NCBI GenBank assembly: GCA_039028315.1
Contig: JBCCIH010000059.1
Location: forward strand, 1-11,387
Direction of reading: 5' to 3'
Length of the DNA stretch: 11,387 nucleotides
From: Thermodesulfobacteriota bacterium
GTDB taxonomy: Bacteria > Desulfobacterota_D > UBA1144 > Nemesobacterales > UBA2774
Positions 1 to 5,781 of the stretch are shown here, piece after piece. Position 1 is the first letter of the stretch; every line of letters starts with the position of its first letter. The notes beneath the pieces are model-generated. The model was not told the origin of the DNA, did not search any database, and saw only the letters and a list, made by a program, of their open reading frames with translations. The position numbers were made by a program, and so were the translations under genes.

Positions 1-2
1 CA

Positions 3-185
3 GACGCAGCCGGAGCATTGGCAGATGGATCAACTATAAATAGAGCAAACAAGTTGGGGCTAAATGCTTACGAGTATCTATGTGAGAATAATTCCTACAA
101 CTACTTTGACCCTTTAGGTGATCTTATAGTCACAGGTCCTACTAATACAAACGTAATGGACTTAAGAATAGTGCTTATCACTTAG
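3..185 (+). CDS. Glycerate 2-kinase (MOFRL family), C-terminal fragment
   Basis: This is the 3' end of a gene that begins before the window; 60 codons remain before a TAG stop at 183-185. The frame starts with DAAGALADGSTINRA and ends with GDLIVTGPTNTNVMDLRIVLI. These are the hallmark C-terminal blocks of the MOFRL domain in GckA/TtuD-type glycerate kinases, often misnamed hydroxypyruvate reductases. Family members phosphorylate D-glycerate to 2-phosphoglycerate in the cytoplasm, feeding glyoxylate or serine carbon into glycolysis. The gene converges on the minus-strand operon: the two stop codons are only 7 bases apart and I see no hairpin terminator between them. The family call is firm. 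The exact substrate cannot be judged from the tail alone. Confidence 0.85.
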   Translation, partial: DAAGALADGSTINRANKLGLNAYEYLCENNSYNYFDPLGDLIVTGPTNTNVMDLRIVLIT

Positions 186-192
186 GGACTTA

Positions 193-546
193 TTAAGAGC
201 TCATAGCAGTTAGGAACTTAAGCTCAGACGAGAGTTCTTCTTTGGTTACGGTGAACAAGTTAAAGCTTTTGTTCAGTGTTACCATCTGGATATTTTCTGC
301 AATCAGCCGCTCACTGTTTTTAACCCAATAAACGCATACAATCATCTCCTGCCCGCCGGGGTGCTTGACCATTATTGAGGAGTATTTCTCAATACCCATT
401 ATGATCGGGCTGTCAGAAACTTCTTTTACTTCGTAGCCGCCGACTTGGTCATAATCATCGATTAGTGTTTGAAACGCTGGAATAACAACAGTTTTGAAAA
501 CCGCATCTACTCTTTCATCTAGCTCCCAATTCGATCCTTGGCTCAT
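193..546 (-). CDS. Hypothetical protein, 117 aa, last gene of the kef operon
   Basis: I do not recognise this protein. It has no signal peptide, no membrane segment and one cysteine. It looks like a compact soluble alpha/beta protein: an N-terminal amphipathic helix (residues about 8-32, rich in V, F, D), then alternating beta-like stretches (IIMGIEKYSSIMVKH, EMIVCVYWV, IQMVTL) and a charged C-terminal helix. The ATG start at 546 is preceded by a good ribosome-binding site, TAAGGGGT at 562-555, which overlaps the stop codon of the DUF2237 gene. Translation is therefore probably coupled, and the gene is the fourth member of the kefF-like/kefC-like/DUF2237 unit. Codon use resembles its neighbours. 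It is a real gene by context and ribosome-binding site, with unknown function. Confidence 0.7.
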   Translation of the reverse strand: MSQGSNWELDERVDAVFKTVVIPAFQTLIDDYDQVGGYEVKEVSDSPIIMGIEKYSSIMVKHPGGQEMIVCVYWVKNSERLIAENIQMVTLNKSFNLFTVTKEELSSELKFLTAMSS

Positions 547-560
547 ATTAATTAGACCCC

Positions 561-932
561 TTATGCAAGATCTATTGCATATTTTTTAAGATCATCAAGT
601 GATATCACTTCAAGCGCAGATTCGTGAGTAGATGTCAACAGGACAGGAGGTGCTATTCCATTATCAAGCGCCTCTTTCCATCTAAGCGCGCATAAGCACC
701 AGCGGTCTCCTGCTACAAGGCCGGGAAACTCAAAGTCAGGGTTTGGAGTTGAAAGGTCGTTTCCGACGGATTTTGAAAACTCTAAAAATTCCTCACTCAC
801 CTCAACGCATACAACATGCATTCCTAAATCTTCAGGCCCTGTCCGACAGCAGCCGTCGCGGTAAAACCCCGTCATAGGAGATGTACAGCATACTCCCAGT
901 TCTTGGCCCAATACATTTTTTTCATCTGACAT
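561..932 (-). CDS. DUF2237 family cysteine-rich protein
   Basis: This 123-aa protein matches the DUF2237 family along its whole length. It carries the pattern NVLG...SPMTGFYRDGCCRTGPEDLG (residues 7-37), then VSEEFLEFSK, GNDLSTP, FPGLVAGDRWCLCALRWKEAL and APPVLLTSTHESALE. Seven cysteines (15, 16, 28, 29, 42, 79, 81) include the CC pair at 28-29 and the CxC at 79-81. They suggest a metal-binding or redox site, but the family has no established biochemical function that I know of. It is probably cytoplasmic, with no signal peptide. The ATG at 932 follows a GGAG box at 944-941. The gene sits 44 bp after the antiporter gene and 14 bp before the next one, all on one strand, so it is likely co-transcribed with the K+ efflux genes. 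Family assignment is firm; function is open. Confidence 0.88.
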   Translation of the reverse strand: MSDEKNVLGQELGVCCTSPMTGFYRDGCCRTGPEDLGMHVVCVEVSEEFLEFSKSVGNDLSTPNPDFEFPGLVAGDRWCLCALRWKEALDNGIAPPVLLTSTHESALEVISLDDLKKYAIDLA

Positions 933-976
933 AAAATTATCTCCATCAATTTTCTTTTGCGATTAAAAATAATATA

Positions 977-2839
977 TCACACAGACCCTGGTCTTTCCCA
1001 GGAATGGTCCATACTTTCTTTCTTTTCTTCTTCATCTGAGCTAAGCAGCTCTATAAGGTCTTGATTTTTTAGTCTTGTTTCGGTTAATAGCGCTTCGTCA
1101 TCGCCAAAGTGTTTGTGAAGATCAATAAGGCTTTTCTCGTCATGGTGCTTGAAAGTAAGGGCGGCGCGGTTTGCTTGATAACTTCTAAATCCAAGCTCCT
1201 TTAGTGCAGAAGCTCCTAGCTCAAGTGCAGACACAAATGTGTCTCTTTCTATTATATCGACCCCGGCGTCCATAAGCTCATAAACAGTTCTTCTATCATA
1301 AGCTCTTGCTAGTATCTTAAGGTTTGGATAGTGCATTTTTAGAGTCTTAGCAATCTCAATTGTTTTATCCTTGTCGTCTATTGTTAAAATAAATAACTTT
1401 GCCTCACCTGCCCCTGCGGAGTGAAGAAGGTCCAATCTTGAAGCGTCACCATAAAATACTTTATACCCAAATCTCCTTACCATATCTATCTGGCTGGGCT
1501 TTGAGTCTAAAATGGTTGTGCCGATGTTATTTGCGTGAAGTAGTCTTCCGACTATTTGTCCGAACCTCCCGAAGCCTGCGATTATTACCGGGTTCTTCTC
1601 GTCTATTGCGTCGGTTTCAGGCCTTTGATCCAGAGTAGAGAACTTAGGCTGAAGGAGTTTTTCATTTATGATCATAAGCACAGGTGTAAGAGCCATTGAA
1701 AGCGCAACTGCTAATATGAGAGTGTCTGCTATCTCATATGGGATTACGCTGTTTTGAGTGGCAAAGGAAAAGAGCACAAATGCAAACTCCCCTCCCTGAG
1801 CAAGAGAGAAGGCAAAGAGAAAGTTTTGGCTCCTGGTAAGTTTAAACAAATAACCCAGTACTAATAGTATTACGAGCTTTATCACCATCAGAGCTGCTAC
1901 AAGTCCAAAGATTAAGTAAGGCTCTTTTGAAAAGAGATTAAAATCAATGCTCGCGCCCACAGAGATAAAAAACAGTCCCAAGAGTAATCCTTTGAAAGGT
2001 TCAATATCAGTCTCTAATTCGTGACGGTACTCACTGTCAGCCAGCACCACGCCGGCTAGAAAAGTCCCAAGAGCAGCCGAAAGACCAACAATCTGCATCG
2101 CAAGCGCAATACCTATTATTAAAAATAAGGCAAAAGCTGTAAACACTTCTCTGAGTCTGGTCTCTGCAATGAAGCGAAACACATAACGCACCAAAAAACG
2201 ACCTGCAATAATGATTGTAGCTATAACTAGTGCAACTATTATTGCCTGCTGCCAGCCCGGAAGGGCCTCTATAGAGAAACCCGCATGATGAGCAGCCTCT
2301 GCATGACCGGGCTCTGCGAGTATTGAGCCTGCCAACAAGGGCAATACGGCCAGTATCGGGATTACAGCTATATCCTGAAAGAGAAGAACAGAGAAGCTGG
2401 CCTGCCCTCCCTGGGTTTTTATTAGCCCCTTCTCATTTAGTGTCTGAAGCACGATTGCGGTAGAAGATAGTGCTAAAATAAGGCCAACAGCTAAAGATAC
2501 TTTCCAGGTAAACCCAAATATATATCCGATCAGAAATATGACTACAGCGCTGATAGCAACTTGAAGTCCGCCTAAGCCTAAAATAGGTCCCCTTAGTCTC
2601 CAAAGTAGTTCGGGTCTTAATTCTAGACCGATTAGAAAGAGCATCATAACCACTCCAAACTCGGCGAAATGAAGAACGGCCTCAGACTCTACGCCTACAA
2701 ACTTAAGCACATAGGGACCGATTATAATGCCCGCAAAAAGATAGCCAAGTACCGAACCCAAGCCTAGTCGTTTAGCTATCGGTACAGAAACTACAGCAGC
2801 TAACAGATATATGAATGCCTGAAACAAAAAACTATCCAT
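977..2839 (-). CDS. KefB/KefC-type K+/H+ antiporter with RCK domain (CPA2 family)
   Basis: This 620-aa inner-membrane antiporter has the CPA2 layout. An N-terminal membrane domain (about residues 5-392) is followed by a cytosolic TrkA-N/RCK domain starting near 416, with a dinucleotide-binding AGFGRFGQIVG loop (421-431). Diagnostic blocks are FLIGLELRP (68-76), ALSSTAIVLQTL (123-134), LLFQDIAVIP with the family Asp at 156, and the regulatory-loop stretch HELETDIEPFKGLLLGLFF (273-291), nearly as in E. coli KefC. Kef systems release K+ and acidify the cytoplasm when glutathione adducts form after electrophile attack, and are inhibited by free glutathione. The tail (about 600-612) is acidic. The start ATG lies 3 bp after the stop of the flavoprotein gene, matching the kefF-kefC arrangement. 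Which of KefB or KefC is closer, and whether glutathione is the ligand here, cannot be settled by eye. Confidence 0.92.
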   Translation of the reverse strand: MDSFLFQAFIYLLAAVVSVPIAKRLGLGSVLGYLFAGIIIGPYVLKFVGVESEAVLHFAEFGVVMMLFLIGLELRPELLWRLRGPILGLGGLQVAISAVVIFLIGYIFGFTWKVSLAVGLILALSSTAIVLQTLNEKGLIKTQGGQASFSVLLFQDIAVIPILAVLPLLAGSILAEPGHAEAAHHAGFSIEALPGWQQAIIVALVIATIIIAGRFLVRYVFRFIAETRLREVFTAFALFLIIGIALAMQIVGLSAALGTFLAGVVLADSEYRHELETDIEPFKGLLLGLFFISVGASIDFNLFSKEPYLIFGLVAALMVIKLVILLVLGYLFKLTRSQNFLFAFSLAQGGEFAFVLFSFATQNSVIPYEIADTLILAVALSMALTPVLMIINEKLLQPKFSTLDQRPETDAIDEKNPVIIAGFGRFGQIVGRLLHANNIGTTILDSKPSQIDMVRRFGYKVFYGDASRLDLLHSAGAGEAKLFILTIDDKDKTIEIAKTLKMHYPNLKILARAYDRRTVYELMDAGVDIIERDTFVSALELGASALKELGFRSYQANRAALTFKHHDEKSLIDLHKHFGDDEALLTETRLKNQDLIELLSSDEEEKKESMDHSWERPGSV

Positions 2840-2842
2840 AAC

Positions 2843-3472
2843 TTAAACGCTCCATGATTCAAATTGATCCAGAATATATTCGTTTATATATTGAAACTCA
2901 CTCAAAGATCTAATATCTAGTGTGGTGTCCCTGAGTGTAAGTATTACTTTTTGATACAGATCGCTGTATACGGAGATATCTTCATGAGATTTTAAATCAG
3001 AGCTTTGATGCACTACAAAGGGAGGAATGTAGTTCATGCCGCAAAGAGCTGCCGTCCTCTCAAAAACTTTTAGAAACTCTCCCACATTGTAGTAATGTAC
3101 TCCCTGCTGAGAGTAAGACTCTTCACTTCCTCCAGTTGTAATAGCATTCATCATCAGCTTGCCCACAAGAGCACTACCCCCATGACCGTATGCAAAACCG
3201 TATTCCAAAACAAGATCAATCCACTCTTTCATTAATGCAGGACAGCTGTACCAGTAAAAAGGGTGCTGAAGTACTATGACATCGTGCTCTAAAAGCAGTT
3301 TTTGTTCTTCTTTAACATCAATTAGGAAATCTGGATAGATCTCATAAAGATCTCTAAAAGTTACTCCCTCAAGATCCTTTACAGCTTTACAAAGCTCCAG
3401 ATTTACTTTGGATTTTTCAAAAGCAGGGTGAGCAAAGATAACTAGTATTTTGTTTATGATGTTGTTAGGCAT
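2843..3472 (-). CDS. KefF/KefG-like NAD(P)H:quinone oxidoreductase, ancillary to the K+ antiporter
   Basis: This 209-aa flavodoxin-fold protein belongs to the KefF/KefG/NQO1 family. The phosphate-binding loop FAHPAFEKSKVN lies at residues 13-24, the DLYEIYPDFLID segment at 41-52, and the signature HPFYWYSCPALMKEWIDLVL at 70-89 followed by YGFAYGHGG. These match the blocks of E. coli KefF. Family members bind FMN, reduce quinones with NAD(P)H, and dock on Kef antiporters as an activating subunit. The gene is first in the operon, 3 bp ahead of the antiporter gene, which supports a shared role. It is slightly longer at the C-terminus than E. coli KefF (about 176 aa); the extra segment (about 170-209) is not recognised. 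The ribosome-binding site is weak (AAGAGA), but no other in-frame ATG precedes the conserved loop. Confidence 0.9.
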   Translation of the reverse strand: MPNNIINKILVIFAHPAFEKSKVNLELCKAVKDLEGVTFRDLYEIYPDFLIDVKEEQKLLLEHDVIVLQHPFYWYSCPALMKEWIDLVLEYGFAYGHGGSALVGKLMMNAITTGGSEESYSQQGVHYYNVGEFLKVFERTAALCGMNYIPPFVVHQSSDLKSHEDISVYSDLYQKVILTLRDTTLDIRSLSEFQYINEYILDQFESWSV

Positions 3473-3493
3473 TTTTTCAAATATATCTCTTAT

Positions 3494-3499
3494 ATTATA
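3494..3499 (-). promoter_or_regulatory. Possible -10 box of the kef operon promoter
   Basis: On the minus strand this reads TATAAT, a perfect -10 consensus, 22 bp upstream of the flavoprotein start. The hexamer 17 bp further upstream (AACTTT) is a poor -35 box, and the region is AT-rich enough to give chance matches. Treat it as a weak candidate only. Confidence 0.3.
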
Positions 3500-3672
3500 T
3501 GAGTAGTCTTTTGATAAAAGTTTTCAGATAAATGTTAATTTATGATGTATATGATCATTTAATCCACTTAAGTTTACTATAAAAAGATTGGAATGCCTCA
3601 TGTTGGCCAAAATCGATTTAATTAATCATCAAAAAGAGATATAATTTATTAAGTTTTGATGTACTGATGTAG

Positions 3673-3698
3673 TTGACTTTTGACTGATTGGATATAAT
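3673..3698 (+). promoter_or_regulatory. Possible promoter of the ECF sigma gene
   Basis: TTGACT (3673-3678) and a perfect TATAAT (3693-3698) stand 46 bp upstream of the sigma gene start. The spacer is only 14 bp, shorter than the usual 16-18, so the pair may not work as a standard promoter. A second GATATAAT lies at 3638-3645 without a good -35 box. The 272-bp divergent region 3473-3744 is otherwise very AT-rich and holds no gene that I can support. Confidence 0.3.
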
Positions 3699-3744
3699 TA
3701 TATTGTAAGGCATTATTTAAGGTGAGTTACGGTGGGGAAATACT

Positions 3745-4311
3745 TTGAGCAAAGATACACTCATCCAACAATTTGAAAATAAGATGCTGAGTCACATGGA
3801 CTCCGCATACAACCTAGCACGCTGGATCACAGGGCATGACCAAGATGCTGAAGACGTGGTTCAAGAAGCTTATATAAGAGCCTTTAGAGGTTTTGAGAAA
3901 TATACCGATATTAATAGTCTAAGCTGGCTCCTTACCATAGTTAGAAACACTTCATATAACTGGATGAAAAGCAAGCACGGTTACAGGCATCTGATCGAGT
4001 TTGATGAGTCTGTACACAGTGCTACTGACGAGCCTGGTTTTGTCGGGGACAGAAGTCAGGACTTTAGACAAGATGCAATATTAAATTCGAGCAGAAATAA
4101 AGATCTTCTGCATCAAGCGCTCAAGGAAATGCCTCTTATATTTAGAGAGGTGATAGTGCTTCATGAAATTGAAGATCTCTCATATAAAGAAATAGCAGAT
4201 ATAGTGGGCGTTCCCGTTGGCACGGTAATGTCCAGGCTTTCTAGAGGAAGAAGGCGTCTGCAAAAGACTTTAGCAAGCAGATTGAGCAGGAGAAATCAGG
4301 TTGAGTTGTAG
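3745..4311 (+). CDS. ECF-type RNA polymerase sigma factor
   Basis: This 188-aa protein has only the two sigma regions of group 4 (extracytoplasmic function) sigma factors. Region 2 spans about residues 14-80, with the HDQDAEDVVQEAYIRAFRGF block followed by WLLTIVRNTSYNWMK. Region 4 spans about 122-175, with LPL-like LKEMPLIFREVIVLHEIEDL and the helix-turn-helix SYKEIADIVGVPVGTVMSRLSRGRRRL. It directs RNA polymerase to a small regulon and is normally held inactive by a partner. The partner is plainly the next gene, whose start overlaps this stop by 11 bases. The start chosen is TTG at 3745, about 7 bases after GGTGGGG; an in-frame TAA at 3718 rules out much longer versions. ATG at 3784 is possible but would trim the first helix. 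The regulon is not shown by the sequence. Confidence 0.93.
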   Translation: MSKDTLIQQFENKMLSHMDSAYNLARWITGHDQDAEDVVQEAYIRAFRGFEKYTDINSLSWLLTIVRNTSYNWMKSKHGYRHLIEFDESVHSATDEPGFVGDRSQDFRQDAILNSSRNKDLLHQALKEMPLIFREVIVLHEIEDLSYKEIADIVGVPVGTVMSRLSRGRRRLQKTLASRLSRRNQVEL

Positions 4312-5107
4312 TCAAGTTAGAACCATTTTGTATGATTATATTAATGCTTATGTAGATGAAGAGCTATCTACTACGGACCACTCCGCAATTCAAAAGCACC
4401 TAGAGGTCTGCGCGCACTGTGCCAATGAAAAATTCCAAATTGAACAAATAGGCAATACTATTCACAATCAATTTTCCTACTCTGCTCCCTATGGGCTAAA
4501 AGAGAATATAAGACACACAATAACTGGGCTTGCCGACTCTGACATAAACTTAAGCAATGTAGCAAAACGGCGCTTTGCTTGGCGATGGACATACTATGTA
4601 ATACCTCCTGTAGTTACAGCAGTTGCTGCAGTACTGCTAATATTCTCCATGATGCCCACTCAAGATGAAGTGATGATGCACAACATGATGGAGCAAGAGA
4701 TAGTTTCAGCTCACGTGCGCTCATTGATGGAGGACAATTTGCTCCATGTTGAGTCTAAAGGCCCTCAAGAGGTAAAACCTTGGTTTAACAATAGAGTTGA
4801 TTTTGCAGCTCAGCCTGAGGATCTGGCTGCCGATGGTTTCTCATTAAAAGGTGGCAGGCTTGATTATTTAAATAAGCATACAGCCGCATCTTTAGTATAC
4901 GAGAGCGATGATCACATTATAAATCTTTTTGTTTTTCCTACCATGGAAGCTGATATGAAATCCTTTAAGAACTTCCAAAACAGAGGCTATAACATTGTTA
5001 AGTGGGTAAATAAGGGACTTGAGTACTGCGCAATCTCGGATATTAGCTTGGATGAGTTAAATAAATTTGCACGCGTATATAGAAAAAAGATTACATCACC
5101 TAATTAG
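4301..5107 (+). CDS. Transmembrane anti-sigma factor with zinc-finger (ZAS) domain
   Basis: This 268-aa protein is the likely inhibitor of the sigma factor encoded just upstream. Residues 1-45 form an anti-sigma zinc domain: Cys3, then YVDEELS, then His33-x3-Cys37-x2-Cys40. One membrane helix follows at about 97-118. The C-terminal periplasmic part (about 140-260) carries the blocks EVKPWFNNRVDF, LAADGFSLKGGRLDYL and DHIINLFVFP, known from transmembrane anti-sigma factors of proteobacteria. It should hold the sigma factor at the membrane and release it on a periplasmic signal. Translation starts at TTG 4301, inside the sigma gene, after an AGCAGGAG box at 4285-4292, so the two are translationally coupled. 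A Met/His-rich stretch (117-149) follows the membrane helix and may be part of the sensor. The inducing signal is unknown. Confidence 0.9.
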   Translation: MSCSQVRTILYDYINAYVDEELSTTDHSAIQKHLEVCAHCANEKFQIEQIGNTIHNQFSYSAPYGLKENIRHTITGLADSDINLSNVAKRRFAWRWTYYVIPPVVTAVAAVLLIFSMMPTQDEVMMHNMMEQEIVSAHVRSLMEDNLLHVESKGPQEVKPWFNNRVDFAAQPEDLAADGFSLKGGRLDYLNKHTAASLVYESDDHIINLFVFPTMEADMKSFKNFQNRGYNIVKWVNKGLEYCAISDISLDELNKFARVYRKKITSPN

Positions 5108-5237
5108 GTCATATTAATTTTTTAACTGGTTTTCATCTAAAGAATACAACAACTCATAGTTTTTATTATGTTTGGTAGTTTTTGATTTACTTTTAATCGG
5201 GTCTGGACAATATTAAAAAGTTTTTAGTAAAGTTGGT

Positions 5238-5331
5238 CATAAATGCCATAAATTAATAAAAAATGGTTAATTTTTGGCATGAAGTGCTTAAGATTTGGGC
5301 ACTAATATTTGATTTGGTGATCATAAGTGCC
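5238..5331 (+). repeat. Three phased short repeats upstream of the glnB promoter
   Basis: AARTGC occurs at 5241-5246, 5282-5287 and 5325-5330, spaced 41 and 43 bp, about four helical turns each. The outer two are part of a longer match, CATAARTGCC (5238-5247 and 5322-5331), exactly 84 bp apart. The last two share AAGTGCYTAA. A reverse copy, GCACT, lies at 5299-5303. Position and phasing suggest binding sites for an activator of the sigma-54 promoter, such as NtrC, but they do not match the canonical NtrC palindrome. Confidence 0.45.
5243..5280. repeat. Inverted repeat ATGCCA...TGGCAT
   Basis: ATGCCA (5243-5248) and TGGCAT (5275-5280) form 6-bp inverted arms around an AT-rich 26-bp spacer, upstream of glnB. 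The loop is too long for a terminator and there is no U-tract. It may be a protein-binding element or chance. Confidence 0.3.
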
Positions 5332-5363
5332 TAATTTTATTGATTGAAATGATTTCTCTAAAG

Positions 5364-5379
5364 TGGTATGTTGTTTGCA
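5364..5379 (+). promoter_or_regulatory. Sigma-54 (RpoN) promoter of glnBA
   Basis: The sequence TGGTATGTTGTTTGCA fits the sigma-54 consensus TGGCACG-N4-TTGCW, with GG at -24 (5365-5366) and GC at -12 (5377-5378) at exactly the required spacing. Transcription would begin near 5390, leaving a leader of about 17 nt with the glnB ribosome-binding site. Its place directly in front of a P-II gene is the classic nitrogen-regulated setting, so a phosphorylated NtrC-type activator encoded elsewhere is expected to be needed. Confidence 0.82.
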
Positions 5380-5406
5380 ACTATTAGTGGGAAGGAGGAA
5401 AATCTC

Positions 5407-5745
5407 ATGAAAAAAGTAGAAGCTATAGTTAAACCATTTAAACTAGACGACGTTAAAGAATCCTTAAAAGAGATTGGGATTCAGGGTCTAACAGTTACAG
5501 AAGTAAAAGGTTTCGGAAGACAAAAAGGACATACTGAGCTCTATAGAGGAGCTGAATATGTAATCGACTTTTTGCCGAAGATTAAACTAGAGATAGTAGT
5601 ATCGGATGATATGGTGTCTAAAGTTATCGATGCTATTATGGACAGCGCCAAAACAGGCAAAATAGGGGACGGTAAAATATTCGTATTACCTATGGAAGAG
5701 GTAATTAGAATAAGGACTGGTGAAAGAGGCGACGAAGCCCTATAA
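5407..5745 (+). CDS. glnB: Nitrogen regulatory protein P-II
   Basis: This 112-aa trimeric signal protein senses 2-oxoglutarate, ATP/ADP and, through uridylylation, glutamine. It contains the family blocks KPFKLDDVKESL (9-20), GLTVTEVKGFGRQKGH (27-42), the T-loop with YRGAEY and the uridylylated Tyr51, and the C-terminal TGKIGDGKIFV and RIRTGE. Asp54 is as in E. coli GlnB rather than Asn as in GlnK. Together with the neighbouring glnA (not amtB), this favours GlnB over GlnK. The start is ATG 5407, preceded by AAGGAGG at 5392-5398. An upstream in-frame ATG at 5368 lies inside the sigma-54 promoter and would precede the transcript start. glnB and glnA are 36 bp apart and probably form one transcript. 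Confidence 0.97.
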   Translation: MKKVEAIVKPFKLDDVKESLKEIGIQGLTVTEVKGFGRQKGHTELYRGAEYVIDFLPKIKLEIVVSDDMVSKVIDAIMDSAKTGKIGDGKIFVLPMEEVIRIRTGERGDEAL

Positions 5746-5781
5746 CCAAAACCTTATCATTAAAGGAGGACATTTTTAAAA

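Noticed and set aside
186..192. Terminator between the convergent glycerate kinase and kef-operon ends
   Set aside because: The gap is 7 bases and I found no stem with a T-run on either strand nearby.
1399..1638. 79-codon plus-strand open frame inside the antiporter gene
   Set aside because: It is antisense to a strongly conserved coding region, has no family resemblance and no ribosome-binding site.
3590..3616. GGAAT...TCGA as an autoregulated ECF promoter
   Set aside because: The -35-like GGAAT is incomplete, the 18-bp gap is long, and the match is too weak in AT-rich DNA to call.
5275..5288. Second sigma-54-like site beginning TGGCATG
   Set aside because: The next GC is two bases too close and the TTGC half is missing; sigma-54 does not tolerate that spacing well.
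5368..5406. Upstream in-frame ATG that would add 13 residues to GlnB
   Set aside because: It lies inside the sigma-54 promoter, has no ribosome-binding site, and gives a non-standard N-terminus; ATG 5407 has AAGGAGG at ideal spacing.
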